Of a stretch of DNA of 46,317 nucleotides, positions 15,482 to 27,000 are shown in pieces; position 1 is the stretch's first letter; each line of letters begins with the position of its first letter. The DNA comes from Bacteroidales bacterium (GTDB taxonomy: Bacteria; Bacteroidota; Bacteroidia; Bacteroidales; Muribaculaceae). The stretch is taken from the NCBI GenBank assembly GCA_004557565.1, contig SFGS01000014.1, positions 1-46,317 of the forward strand, read 5' to 3'. The notes under the pieces were generated by a model, which worked only from the letters and a program-made list of their open reading frames with translations, did not search any database and was not told the DNA's origin. A program made the position numbers and the translations under genes.

Positions 15482-18214
15482 TTATTTTAGGATTAGGTTG
15501 ATGAGGGCGGTGGTGTCGGAGACGTTGATTTGGCCGTCGGCGGTGAGGTCGCAAGCGGCGGTGGGGAAGATGGCGGTGCCGAGGATGTGGTTGATGAGCG
15601 AGGTGACGTCGGTCACGTTGAGTTGTCCGTCGGAATTTACATCACCGATGATGAGGCGGTGGCTTTGCTCCTGAATGTTGTGGAGCGGACAGGCGATATA
15701 TCCGCCGTTTTCGTCAACCTGCGTGAGCACCACCATCTTGTAGGTGAAGCCGTCGGTGAGCGATGGCATTTCACCCTCAAAATGCGAAAAATCCACTTTT
15801 GCCTCACCTTGCCACCTCTCAATGCCCAACAGCGGCGCATACGGAGGCATCATCAGCGTGGCGTGTTCCTCATCCCACATGGCGTATTGCAGCGTATCGA
15901 CCTCCATTGCCTTTGGTTTTACGAAATAATGGCCATTTTGCGTGCCGTGATAGTTGGCAGGAGTGATGGTTGGCACGATTGGTTTTGAGAGTTGTTCCAC
16001 CGACATGGGTCGCTCGGCTACCGTCATGCGAGGGTTACGCCTGTCGGTCAATACGCCCTTCACGCCATAGAGCCACGCGCCATCAAATCGCTTTCGCTCC
16101 ATTTCCGACAACGGACGGGGCAAATCAATCGCCATCCAATTCAGTAAACTGGTGTTGAACGATTCGCCATCGGAGCGAGTGTAGAGCGTCTGCCCATCGG
16201 TTGAAACCCGAAGCACACGCAAAATCTTATCGGTGATATTGTAACTTTTTCCCACGGCATATTTGTCCGACGACAAAATCACCTTCAATGGCAATTTCAC
16301 TTCGGGAAAACCGCCGAGAGCGTTGACCTTTCCGCCACCGAATCGCTCGGAATTGCGCTCCACAAAACTATCGGTAATGGCCGTAGAGGTGAGCATCTGC
16401 TTGATTTCGGCAACCGACAACCGAGGATTGGCTTGCAACCATAGCGCCACGATGCCTGCCACCGTGGGTGCCGACATCGAAGTTCCTGTGTTCGGTCCCC
16501 AGTAATTGGTTTTACCAGTGGTGGCGTTGGGCGACGAGAACGAAAGGCGTTGTGGCAAAGCGTTGTAGTAGTCGGAGTTATAGGTGTTGAGCGCCGAAAT
16601 CACCATGTGGCCCGGTGCCGTAATCATAGGGTGAACGGTGCCAGCCTCGTCGGTGCCGAAAGATGATGTTTGGTAAATATCGCCCACCACGGCTTGCTTC
16701 GCAGTGTATGTGCCGCCAGAGAGTATCGGCACCGAATTGCGCGCAATGTAGTTACCCACCGAAATGCAGCCTCGCGCCGTGGCATTGTCGTTGATACAGC
16801 CATTCTGAGTGCCGCTCACAAACGCCTGGCCATCGGCAGTGGTGAATGCGCTGAACGTGCTGCCCCACAGCCAACTGGTATGCCCTGCCCCATTCTGATT
16901 ATAGAATTGAACACCGAGCAAATAATGCTTTCCACCGTCACGCTTCTTCAACTCCACAGAAGCGCGAATATTGAAATGACCGTTCAGCCCCACAGATGTA
17001 AGGATATTGATTTCGCCCTGCGCAAACTGGTTAAGTCGCATACTGAAGTCGGTGTCATGCTCAAAGTCAATACCAGCCACCAAACGCCTGTCAGTCTGAA
17101 TGACAGGGGTGGAATAAACAATCTTTTTCGATGCCGGATCAATCAGCAAAAGTTTCACGCCCACAGCATCTGCCGTTTTGCTCCATGTGTCAATCACCAC
17201 GCCACCAATCACGCTATCCACTGCATTGGGCAAAGTGGACCCAACCGGTTCTGCAGTTCCTTGCGCCACCTTCAGCACATGGTTAAACCCTGCCAAATTA
17301 CCCACCGACACGCATACCACAGCACCCTCATCGGCAATGGTGCTGATGGCTTGACAATAGGCACTTGTGCCGTCGTGCGGTCCGCCCTGAAAACCGAGAC
17401 TGGTGGAAATCACACACGGAAGATTCACGCTTTTCGCATATTCAAGAATGTAGCGGGCGCAGTTGGCGATTGCCACCTGATTGGTGGAGTAGGAATAACC
17501 CAGCGCACACACCACAATATCGGCTTGTGGAGCCATGCCACCATACTGCCCCACCCTTGTGCCAGCGGCTATGCCCAAGCAGTGCGTGCCGTGGCTGTAA
17601 TTCGTCAAATCTGAGGTAAGATGTGGCACATCGGCGGCGGTGAACTCCGACCCTGGCAGCGTGTCGCCGTCAATCACCACCAGTTTTCCAGCCCTATTGC
17701 CCGGCATATACACTCGCTTGATGCGCGTGTTTCCGTCGGCATCTTGAAACGCTTTGTGATTAAAATCAAACCCTGAATCAATGATGCCAACCACCACCCC
17801 CTTGCCTGTGTAGTCGGTCGGGAGTCCGTAGTGCGTGCCATCGGCGGCGATTGCCACATCGGTGGTGGGAATGGTGACATCGGTATTCGCCTCGCCCTGC
17901 TCACTCACCGCAATCTGCCTCACCATAGGCAGTGCCGCCACTTCCGAAATCATCGACAAGGGCACTTGCGCCGTGATCATATCGCCAAAGCGAGCGTTCA
18001 CTTTCACACCCAGAGCCTTCAGTGGCTGGCAGTCGGTATCGGAAAGGCTGATAAACGCATCAATCAGCGGATTTTGCTCCGCCTTGGCTTTGCTGTGCGA
18101 CGACTTATTGTGATGCAAAAGCAGCTGTTTTGTAGATACGGCATACTTTTCGGCAGCCATTACAGCCACCGAAAAAGCAAGCACCATTATCGTTAAAACA
18201 AGCCGTTTTTTCAT
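15482..18214 (-). CDS. Secreted S8 subtilisin-like protease with shared module and dockerin
   Basis: 910 aa. Signal peptide (residues 1-20), I9-like propeptide region (about 45-105), then an S8 catalytic domain with D146 (GIIDSG), H208 (SHGTH) and S579 (GTSMSAP), so the triad is intact. The long spacing between His and Ser holds a PA-like/beta insert (about 330-460). Residues about 640-850 form one copy of a module also found five times in the next protein and once in the M6 protease (key parts LNWMAIDLPRPL, TPANYHGTQNG, VKPKAMEVDT). The C-terminus is a dockerin type I repeat pair (DVNSDGQLNVTDV and DLTADGQINVSDT). It starts 16 bp after the upstream 1874-aa subtilase gene, so the two form an operon. 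Confidence 0.9.
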   Translation of the reverse strand: MKKRLVLTIMVLAFSVAVMAAEKYAVSTKQLLLHHNKSSHSKAKAEQNPLIDAFISLSDTDCQPLKALGVKVNARFGDMITAQVPLSMISEVAALPMVRQIAVSEQGEANTDVTIPTTDVAIAADGTHYGLPTDYTGKGVVVGIIDSGFDFNHKAFQDADGNTRIKRVYMPGNRAGKLVVIDGDTLPGSEFTAADVPHLTSDLTNYSHGTHCLGIAAGTRVGQYGGMAPQADIVVCALGYSYSTNQVAIANCARYILEYAKSVNLPCVISTSLGFQGGPHDGTSAYCQAISTIADEGAVVCVSVGNLAGFNHVLKVAQGTAEPVGSTLPNAVDSVIGGVVIDTWSKTADAVGVKLLLIDPASKKIVYSTPVIQTDRRLVAGIDFEHDTDFSMRLNQFAQGEINILTSVGLNGHFNIRASVELKKRDGGKHYLLGVQFYNQNGAGHTSWLWGSTFSAFTTADGQAFVSGTQNGCINDNATARGCISVGNYIARNSVPILSGGTYTAKQAVVGDIYQTSSFGTDEAGTVHPMITAPGHMVISALNTYNSDYYNALPQRLSFSSPNATTGKTNYWGPNTGTSMSAPTVAGIVALWLQANPRLSVAEIKQMLTSTAITDSFVERNSERFGGGKVNALGGFPEVKLPLKVILSSDKYAVGKSYNITDKILRVLRVSTDGQTLYTRSDGESFNTSLLNWMAIDLPRPLSEMERKRFDGAWLYGVKGVLTDRRNPRMTVAERPMSVEQLSKPIVPTITPANYHGTQNGHYFVKPKAMEVDTLQYAMWDEEHATLMMPPYAPLLGIERWQGEAKVDFSHFEGEMPSLTDGFTYKMVVLTQVDENGGYIACPLHNIQEQSHRLIIGDVNSDGQLNVTDVTSLINHILGTAIFPTAACDLTADGQINVSDTTALINLILK

Positions 18215-18230
18215 AGGTCAAAAAACACCG

Positions 18231-21200
18231 CTACATGCCGAGGGCGATTCCAATCAGCAACGACACATCGGTAACGTCGATCACGCCATCGCCATTGATG
18301 TCGGCACGGTCAACTCGAAGATTTGCCGAGGATTTGTCCAACACGCCATTGATAAGTATCGAGGTGTCGGTAACATCTACCAACCCATCATTGTTCATAT
18401 CGCCAACGAGCGGTTTCTTTCCGCCCAGTTCACGAACCACTTCGAGCAAATACACCTTGTTCAAACCATCGGCGGCCACCGTGTTGAGCGTAACAATATC
18501 GTAAACGAAATCATCTTGCAACTCCACGGTGTCAACCTCCAAGCGCGACATATCCACCTTGAATTTCCCATCAAATTGAGGCATTCCCCACTCCGAGGCT
18601 TTCAATGGTGCAGAGAAGGTGCTAAAGAAAGCGTCCCATTGCACGCATCGCACTGTGTCGATTTCCATTGCCGCTGGCTTGGCGAAGAAGTAGTTCTTAT
18701 CGCCCACCGCTTGCGAGCCGAGGAAGTTGGCTGCGATATAACTGTTGACATACGCTATGGTATCTTTTTCGCCCACCGCTGGCACAGCCACCGCCCTCAG
18801 TTCTGCCCCTGCCTTGCTCGTGAGTTCGGCATCGAAGCCCTGAATGTGGCGACCGGGGAAGTCAGCCATTTGCGCGCTGTCGAGCGGTTGAGGAAGCGTG
18901 ATAGCCACCCAGTTGTGCTGTGCATATTTGTCGCTGCCCAAATAGTCGGTTTGCCCATCAGCAGGCACTGTGGCATTCACACCATTCGCCGCATCTTTGG
19001 CGTAAATCGTGAGCGAATCGGTGCTGATGTGCATCACCGTAAGGTCGTCGGCCTTCACTGAATATGTGGCGTTTTCTTTCATTCGGTCAACCGATAGCAT
19101 CGAAGCCAGCGAATATGATGGTTTTTGTTCGCCAAGCACCTTGCTCACATAGCCGAAAGTTTCGTTATCGTTCACGCGGGTTTGCACCAGCAAATCGTAA
19201 ACATATCCGTCCTTCAAATCGTTCTTATCGCCTTCGGTAAGCATAAACACCGGTTTCATTGCACCCTCAAACTGCGGCACACCGAAATCGGCTGCCACGA
19301 ATGGCATTTCGAAGCGGTCGGCAGCCTTGTTCCACATAGCGCAGCGAACGGTGTCGATTTCCATAGGTTTCGGACGCACCAAGAAATAATTCACAGAATC
19401 CACCTTCTGCGAGCCGAGGAAGTTGGCTGGCAGGAATGTATTCATTTTTGCGTTCTCATTCTTCTCGCCAAACGTCAATATATCGTAAACCTCCATTTCG
19501 GGACTCTGCTTTGAGATGAGCATCGCATTCATATTGATGATGTAGCGGCCACGAATATCGTCAGCCTTTTCCGCATCAATGGCATCGGGCATATAGATAG
19601 CCACCCAGTTGCTCTGGTCGTAATTGCCATCTTGATAATCCACTTGAGTGGAATCGGGCACATCGGGGGTGGCGTATTGGTTGTCGTCTTTTGCGTAAAT
19701 CGTGAAATAGTCGTCGGAGAATCCCATCACCGTGAGTGTGTTGTCGGCGATTGGATAAGCATATCCCAATGGAATAGTTGGGCTTTTCAGCATCTTCGCA
19801 AGCGTGAACTCGGTAGGCTTAACGCTCAAAATCTCCAAAGGATAGCATTTTGAGGCATTGACATCGGTCAACACCACCATTTCACACACGTCACCATCTT
19901 TGATTATGGGTCGTGTGGTGGTGAGTTTTGAGTAATCGGGCTTGAAACCGCCGTTGAAGTTCTTGAAACCGTATTCATCAGCAAAATAAGGCATGATGAA
20001 CTCCCTTTTCGTCTGGCACCACATGGCGCAACGAACGGTGTCGATTTCCATTGGTTTCGGACGCACAAAGAAATAATCGACGGAATCCACCTTCTGCGAG
20101 CCGAGGAAGTTGGCTGGGATAAACGAGTTGAGCACAGCCGTGGTATCTTTCTCGCCTGCCACCGGATTGATTTCGCAATCGATTGTGGGGTTAGCGATGC
20201 TGCGAATCACGCCTTTCACGCCTGTGAGTTGACGCCCTATGTAGGCTGCGCATTGCGCACTGTCGAGCGGTTCGGGCAAATTCAGCACCACCCAGTTGCT
20301 CTGGTCGTAGGTGCCTTTGAGCACATCGGTTTGCTGCTCGGTTGGGGTGTCGGGGGTAGCATACTGCCCATAGTCTTTCGCATACATTTGCTTTGCACCC
20401 ACTGCCACATACATCACCACCAAACTGCTGTCCTCCAATTCGCAGTTCATCCCCTCTTTGAAGTGAGCGTCGTTCACCACCTGTGAAAGTATGAACTGGG
20501 TCACTCGCTCATTCCAAGCCTGAAGAGGATACACCAGCAGCGAACTATCGGCAGCCACCGTGGTGAGTGCAATCATATCGTAAACATAATTGTCGTTGAG
20601 TTTCACGCTGTCGGTTTCATAGAGCGAAGTATCGACTTTCGCCACGCCCTTGAATGCCAACATGCCGTATTTTTCGGGGTTGAACGGCATTTCTATCGTC
20701 TTATTGAAACCATTCCACATCACGCTGCGAATGGTGTCGATTTCCATAGGCTTCGGACGCATCAAAAAGTAACTGACCGAATCCACCATCTGCGAACCCT
20801 GAAGATTGGCTGGGATAAACGAGTTCAGTGCCACCGTGGTATCGGTTTCTGCCATTTGAGGCATATCAATCAACTTAAACGACATATTCACCTTATTTTC
20901 AAGCACACCACGGAACGATTTCACGAATTTTCCTTTATACTGTGCTTTTTGCGCATCGTCGAGTGCCTGAGGCAGATGGAGCGCAAGCCAGTTGCTCTGG
21001 TCGTAGTCGCCCTTTTGGTAAACGGTCTGCTCGGTTGTGGGCTTTTCGGGAGTGGCATAACCGCCATCGTCTTTCACATAGAGGGTGGAGCCATTGCTCG
21101 AAACGTACATCACACGAAGCGACGAGTCGTTCACCACATAACTATATCCCGACTTAAACGATGGTGTGGCAATAATTTCAGCAATGGTGTGTTCGCTCAC

Positions 21201-23855
21201 TTTTTCCTTCAATATTTCAAGCGGACAAACCACGAGTTCGCCAGCCGCACCATATTTGGTCATCGCCACAATATCGTAGTGCGAATTTACGGCAAGCACA
21301 TCGGCTGGACTTTCCGAGTAAGAGAAATCCACGCTTGCGCTGCCTTGGAAAGCAGGAGTGGAGCCTTCGGGCATTTCAAGTTGCGACTTCGTGGCATTCC
21401 AGTATGCGCCACGAATGGTGTCAACCTCCATTGGCTTGGGGCGAACGAAGAAATAGTCTTGCGAATCCACGGTCTGCGAGCCATGGAAATTGGCAGGAAT
21501 GAATGTGTTGAGCACCTGTGGTGTAGGGGTGTCCATCACAGCCACAGGCATCTTATCGGCTTCAAATTCCAGATTTTTCTTGCTTTTCAACACACCGCCC
21601 ACATTTTTCAGTCTTCTGCCCACGAAGTTGGTTTTTTGGAGCGAGTCCAAAGGCTGTGGCAAGTGAATCAACACCCAGTTGCTTTGGTCGTAAGCCACAG
21701 AATCGGGCATCAGGTGCTGCGATTTGATATAGTCGATTTGTCCCTCACCCATCACATCTTGGCGAGCATAGCGTGTGGAGTCTTTCGCATAGATGGTGCG
21801 ACCGTCAGCCGACACGCGCGCACAGGTGAGCGAGCTGTCGCAAATGCTGTAATAGTGATCCACATCTAAGCGTGAGTTGCTTATCACATCGGTAAGGCGA
21901 TACTGAAATTCGGGGAAGCCGCCCAGCGCATTTATCTTGCCGGCGCCAAACTGCAACGGTGCTTTACGCACATCGTCGTCAACATACGCACTCTTTCTGA
22001 TAATCTCTTTCACATCGTCGACTTTCAGTTGAGGATTGGCTTGCAGCCACAATGCCACGATACCTGCCACGGTGGGCGTTGACATCGATGTGCCCGACAT
22101 CGACCCCCAGTAGTCGGTTCTGCCTGTGGTGGGGTTTTCCTTGCTGTAGGCGGTATTGGTGGAAGGCTTTGCCAAATAATTATAGCCATTGTAGGCACTA
22201 ACCACAAAGTAGCCCGGAGCAGCCACAAATGGATATGACTCGCCATTTGGAGCGATGCCATAACTCGACTGAACATAAATCGATCCTTCGGGATAAATTG
22301 AATTATACATTTCCTTGCCACTTAGCGACATGTAGCGATTGCGACCCACATAATTGCCCACCGAAATGGTGTTTTTGCCAGTCACATTATCATTCATGCT
22401 GCACGAATCTGAGCCATTCACAAATTTATAGTCGCCCACTTGGGGGTGCCATGAGTAAGCATTTTCTGAAGTAACCCAAGAGTCAAACTCCACTCCGTCG
22501 GCACCATAGAACTGCACAGCCATCTTGTAGGCTTTCACATCGGAGCGCAAAGGCTTGAGGCTCACTTCGCTATAGGTTTCGATATGCCCATTGCTCTCGG
22601 TGGTCACCCACACGCCAATCTTACCCGAAAAATACTGCGACAAAAATGCGTTGTAGCCACGCTTCGACTCCATACCCGGACCAATGTAATGATAGGTGTA
22701 AGCCTTCATGATGCCAGTTTCGTAGAAAATAGAGTTGTCGTCGGGGTCAATCAACAGGTATTTGATACCCACAGCCGAACGACTGCGGCTCCATGTGTCG
22801 ATAGCAAAATTGGCTGTATATCCAGCCTGCGTGCCAGTCACATACGAACCAATATTGGGGTTGGTGGCTGTGTTCATTCCTGAGAACTTATGGTGAATAT
22901 AGCGACGGTAGCTGCCCAAATTGCCCGCAGAGAGGCAAATCACGGCATCGCTCTTTCCCATTTCCTCATAAATTTTGCAAAGTTTGCTTGTGCCATCGTG
23001 AGGACCTTGTTTCGTACCCAAACTGATGCTGATCACACATGGTTTGCCCACACGCTTGGCATATTGGGTGATGTATTTCAAACTGTTGGCTATATTCACA
23101 TCGTTTTTCTTGCCACCCAAGGCACACATCACAATGTCGGCACCAGGAGCCATACCCGAATATTGTCCGCAGTGTGAACCTGCACCAATAAATGCCGTGT
23201 GGCTGCCGTGTGCGCTCGATGCCAAATCCGTGGTGAGGCTGGCAATGCGAGTGGAATCAAATTCCGAGCCGGGAAGCACAGTGCCGTCAATCGTCACTTT
23301 CGTGCCACTGTTGTCGGCTGGCATATACACACACTTGATGCGAGTGTTGCCCAGTGAGTCCTGAAAAGCGGCGTGATTAAAGTCGATACCCGAATCAATG
23401 ATGCCAAACACCACGCCTTTACCATCGTAATTTGCTGGCAAACCATGCTGAAGTCCTTCCGCCACATAATTCACCGAGGTGACGGAGCGTGTGGTATCGA
23501 CATTGCTCTCCATCATTTCCGCAATCGACACTTGCTCCACCTCGTCGAGGGCGGCGATGGCCTGAAGTTTAGCCACTGGCACCTGTGCCGTCACCAAGCC
23601 CGTGAAGCGAGCGCCAATCACGCCACCGAGTGCGGTGATGCGACTGGTGTTTTGCGAGTCGTGAAGCGTGATGAAAACATCCACCATCTCCTGCCCTCGC
23701 ACTTGCGAGATGGCGGCATGGCGTTTTGCCTCGGTGGGGAAAGCGGAGCGATTATCTAAGAATGCCTGTGTAGCGACCGACATTTTCTCGTAGGCACCTG
23801 CCGTAAAAATGCCTAACAGGCAAAATATGGTTGCGAAATATTTTTTGAAATTCAT
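18231..23855 (-). CDS. Giant secreted S8 protease with five tandem modules and dockerin
   Basis: 1874 aa. Signal peptide (about 1-21), propeptide (about 50-115), S8 catalytic domain with D154 (GIIDSG), H216 (AHGSH) and S590 (GTSMSTP). From about residue 665 to 1800 there are five consecutive repeats of about 230 residues. Their DQSNW landmark falls near 725, 955, 1187, 1416 and 1648 (the last reads AQHNW). Each repeat has LYAKD-like strands, DQSNWVxLxLPxPLD, PANFxGSQ, and RPKPMEIDT followed by Trp. I do not recognise the repeat family; strand pattern hints at an OB- or Ig-like fold. The C-terminus is a dockerin pair (DMNNDGLVDVTDT, DINGDGVIDVTDV). First gene of a two-gene operon; TATCTTTG lies at the complement of 23899-23906. 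Confidence 0.9.
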   Translation of the reverse strand: MNFKKYFATIFCLLGIFTAGAYEKMSVATQAFLDNRSAFPTEAKRHAAISQVRGQEMVDVFITLHDSQNTSRITALGGVIGARFTGLVTAQVPVAKLQAIAALDEVEQVSIAEMMESNVDTTRSVTSVNYVAEGLQHGLPANYDGKGVVFGIIDSGIDFNHAAFQDSLGNTRIKCVYMPADNSGTKVTIDGTVLPGSEFDSTRIASLTTDLASSAHGSHTAFIGAGSHCGQYSGMAPGADIVMCALGGKKNDVNIANSLKYITQYAKRVGKPCVISISLGTKQGPHDGTSKLCKIYEEMGKSDAVICLSAGNLGSYRRYIHHKFSGMNTATNPNIGSYVTGTQAGYTANFAIDTWSRSRSAVGIKYLLIDPDDNSIFYETGIMKAYTYHYIGPGMESKRGYNAFLSQYFSGKIGVWVTTESNGHIETYSEVSLKPLRSDVKAYKMAVQFYGADGVEFDSWVTSENAYSWHPQVGDYKFVNGSDSCSMNDNVTGKNTISVGNYVGRNRYMSLSGKEMYNSIYPEGSIYVQSSYGIAPNGESYPFVAAPGYFVVSAYNGYNYLAKPSTNTAYSKENPTTGRTDYWGSMSGTSMSTPTVAGIVALWLQANPQLKVDDVKEIIRKSAYVDDDVRKAPLQFGAGKINALGGFPEFQYRLTDVISNSRLDVDHYYSICDSSLTCARVSADGRTIYAKDSTRYARQDVMGEGQIDYIKSQHLMPDSVAYDQSNWVLIHLPQPLDSLQKTNFVGRRLKNVGGVLKSKKNLEFEADKMPVAVMDTPTPQVLNTFIPANFHGSQTVDSQDYFFVRPKPMEVDTIRGAYWNATKSQLEMPEGSTPAFQGSASVDFSYSESPADVLAVNSHYDIVAMTKYGAAGELVVCPLEILKEKVSEHTIAEIIATPSFKSGYSYVVNDSSLRVMYVSSNGSTLYVKDDGGYATPEKPTTEQTVYQKGDYDQSNWLALHLPQALDDAQKAQYKGKFVKSFRGVLENKVNMSFKLIDMPQMAETDTTVALNSFIPANLQGSQMVDSVSYFLMRPKPMEIDTIRSVMWNGFNKTIEMPFNPEKYGMLAFKGVAKVDTSLYETDSVKLNDNYVYDMIALTTVAADSSLLVYPLQAWNERVTQFILSQVVNDAHFKEGMNCELEDSSLVVMYVAVGAKQMYAKDYGQYATPDTPTEQQTDVLKGTYDQSNWVVLNLPEPLDSAQCAAYIGRQLTGVKGVIRSIANPTIDCEINPVAGEKDTTAVLNSFIPANFLGSQKVDSVDYFFVRPKPMEIDTVRCAMWCQTKREFIMPYFADEYGFKNFNGGFKPDYSKLTTTRPIIKDGDVCEMVVLTDVNASKCYPLEILSVKPTEFTLAKMLKSPTIPLGYAYPIADNTLTVMGFSDDYFTIYAKDDNQYATPDVPDSTQVDYQDGNYDQSNWVAIYMPDAIDAEKADDIRGRYIINMNAMLISKQSPEMEVYDILTFGEKNENAKMNTFLPANFLGSQKVDSVNYFLVRPKPMEIDTVRCAMWNKAADRFEMPFVAADFGVPQFEGAMKPVFMLTEGDKNDLKDGYVYDLLVQTRVNDNETFGYVSKVLGEQKPSYSLASMLSVDRMKENATYSVKADDLTVMHISTDSLTIYAKDAANGVNATVPADGQTDYLGSDKYAQHNWVAITLPQPLDSAQMADFPGRHIQGFDAELTSKAGAELRAVAVPAVGEKDTIAYVNSYIAANFLGSQAVGDKNYFFAKPAAMEIDTVRCVQWDAFFSTFSAPLKASEWGMPQFDGKFKVDMSRLEVDTVELQDDFVYDIVTLNTVAADGLNKVYLLEVVRELGGKKPLVGDMNNDGLVDVTDTSILINGVLDKSSANLRVDRADINGDGVIDVTDVSLLIGIALGM

Positions 23856-23921
23856 ATCTCTAATATTAGTTTTGTTAATTAGGACATACTATATCATACA
23901 AAGATACGAGATTTTTTCCAA

Positions 23922-23976
23922 AAAAAGGAGCCACCTCCCCACATTTCTCGCATTAAGAAATTTGGGGAGGTGGCTA
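23922..23976 (-). terminator. Rho-independent terminator of the M6 protease gene
   Basis: 13-bp stem AGCCACCTCCCCA (23929-23941) / complement (23963-23975). On the minus strand it is followed by CCTTTTTTT. It separates the M6 gene from the downstream subtilase operon. Confidence 0.85.
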
Positions 23977-24014
23977 TGGAGGATTGTAAAATGTCTAAAA
24001 AGAAAAATGGCGTG

Positions 24015-27000
24015 CTATCGCACTTGTTTGCCGACTGATCGGCTGCCGTCGGTGTAGGTGGTAATCACCACATTTGCTCCGTGGAATGGTTTGCTTGAAC
24101 GAATGCCTGTCACGCTCACATATTCCACATTTGCCACCTGCTTGCCAGCATGGGTGTCGGTAATGCCGTTGGTAATCACATTGTCCCGGATTGCGCCTTC
24201 GCATTGCCATTCTTGCAGAGGATAAACCATATAGCGAGTGCCCACATCCTGATTCGATGCAGCACGCCGATGGGCAGAGTTTCTCTCGTCACCCTCGTCA
24301 ACGGTAATCAAACCAATGAAGCTATACACTTCGCCATCTACCAACTCAGGAACTTGACCTTCGTATTTCGAGAAATCGGCATAGAATGTTCCGGTCAGCC
24401 CTTCCTTATTGATTGGTCCCACACTCATAGGCACCTTAAAGCAGCCTTCTGCCTCTATCCACATTGCCCAATGCACACCGGCAATCTCGTTTGGCTTTGG
24501 TTTCACGAAGAAATAGGTGTAGTAGGAGCCGTCGGGTTTTGTATTTACGCCATTTTGAGTGCCAAGGAAGTTGGCGGCGATATAGGTGTTGCATTCGAAT
24601 GTGGCTTCACCAGCTCCCGTTGGCACCGATGAGGTGGTGATGGCGGGATTGTCAACATCAGCCATTGTGCCTGCCACGCCACCGAGGGTGCGACCCACGA
24701 TTTCGGCTTGCAGGTCTTCGCTGATAGGTTCTGGCAATTCCACCAAAATCCAGTTGCTCTGATCCCATTTGCGACCTCGCATAAATGATGTGCGGTCCAT
24801 CACGAAATCGATTTCGCCATCGCCCAACACATCTTTATCGGCATATCCGTTGTTGTCTTTCGTGACGATGGTGCGTCCGTCGCCCAGCACGCCCACACAT
24901 GCGAGAGCACCGTCGGCAATGGCTACAGGTGTGCCCACTTTTGCATCTTTTAGGAAGCCTGCCAGGTCGTTCACTTGTTGGTAGATTGGCTTGGTGGTCA
25001 CCTTCTTTGCATCGGTCCACAGCGATGATGTGCCGTCGTTGTAATGGGCTTGAATCTTGTATTTATATTCCGTGTCGGCTTTCAATCCGGTCACCTCATA
25101 CGAGTTGCCCACGATATTCTTTATCAGCTGATACGATTCGTTGGTGCTTTCTTCGAGGCTTTGGTCGTCGGAATTGGTGTAGAATGTCACGTCGCCAGCG
25201 TAAATTGCGATAGAATCAATGGCTGGCAAATCCTTTGGCACAAGCACGATGGTTTCTTCCACCGAGTCGCAGTCGAGCACATACACATAATTCTTGCCTG
25301 TGCTGGTCATTGTCTTGGTTTTCGATTCTTTACTGGTCTTAACCGTGAGTGTGGCAGCCGTGTATTCTTCCTCGTTCAACGATTGCCCATGCACCACCAC
25401 CGATATTTTTTTTGCTCCGAGCGTTGGCATTGGAGTGGTGGTGACTGGTCCGAACGGAACGATGTGGCCGTCCCAGATAAACAGTGCCTTGGTCACAGTC
25501 CACCCCTCTGGCAGGAATTGGGAGTACTTCTTCAAGCAGTCAATCAGTTCACCTTTATAATTGGCTTGAGTTTTCAATGCCGTGAAATCGTAAGAGTTCA
25601 CATGCTTAGGGCTGATGTCGGAAGTCAGTCGCAACGAGTAGTTTTTAATGCCCACAGGCAATGTGCGGTCGGTCCATTCCACCTTGAATCCAGATTCGGT
25701 GATGGTGGAAGCGTCCACATCTTTCAGTTCGGGCAGATATGCCTTCACCACGCCCCTACCCTTGAGCGGAATCTCTACGGTTCTGCGCTGTGGGTTGGTG
25801 ATGGTGAGCACTGCATTCAGGTCGCAGAACTGGTGTGGGGAGAATGTCACATCCACACTCACGCCGCCATTCACCTCATCGGCGCTAAGCGTGTTGGTGC
25901 TCAATTTAAAATGCGCATCATCGCCCGAAATGCTCAGCGTGGTGACGCTGGTGATGTTTTCGCCATTTAGCGTGATAGTTTGGGTGGATTCCTCATCGTA
26001 ATACACATTACCGAAATCCAGTTTCTTTGCGTCGATGGCAAGTTTCGCACCGCTCTTGTCGCAAAAGCGCAATGTGGCAGATCCATCGTCGTTGAGGTAA
26101 ATGTCGGTAATGGGCTTGCCCAAGAATCCTCGATTTCCCGATGGATTGTTTTCGATATTCGCTCCAAGGTTGAGAGTTGCCGCTGGATTGGTGTCGTCGG
26201 TGAATTCGTGATATTCCTTGCCGAAGAGGTCGGCATTTTCAGTGGTGCGCGATGCCACGTTGTCGGCTGGCATAATGGTCATCAGCTTCACTGGATAATT
26301 GTTGACGGAATTCTCTTTCCATCGTGCCGGCACATACGTCACATGCGTAATCATCACGCCCTCGTCGCTGATATACGAGTCCCAACCTTGTCGGCGGCGG
26401 TTCTCTATCACATAATACTCGTTGGCATTAAGTGGACTCTCCACTTTCATTGCCCAGTCGGAAGTGATGGTCTTGCCGTTGAACACTGGCAGGCGGTATT
26501 CTGTGTCGGGCTGCGGTGTAACGAGTTCAATCCAACCGAAGAACGATTTTTCGTAAGCATTGTAGCCCACAGGAGTGTTGCCGTTATTGTTGTAGCAGCC
26601 ATAGTCCATCAGGCTCCATGTGCCCATACCGTATTCGGCACCGTAAGTGGTCATATAGAAGTCGGGCAAACCGAGGCAGTGAGAGAATTCGTGGCAGAAT
26701 GTGCCTATGCCGTCGAGCACGGTGTTGGTGTCGAAACGCCCCTGCACCTCATTGAATACGGCAAACTTATTCACTGTGATGCCGTCGTAGTCCTTCATAC
26801 CGGGACCATCGCCCATGGCTGCCGCATCTGCCAAAGTCCATTGGCAAGGCCAAATAGCATTGGGCACTGTGGCAGCAGCTTGCGCTTCGCCAACGCCGGC
26901 AAACACCACCATCACCACATCGCAAATGCCATCGCCATTGTTATCGTAGTTTGCCCAATTAATGTCGGAGTTTTGTTTCGCCAAATCGCACGCCTCAGCC

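Noticed and set aside
20856..21869. 337-codon plus-strand frame opposite the giant subtilase
   Set aside because: Antisense shadow; the minus-strand frame has signal peptide, triad, repeats and dockerin.
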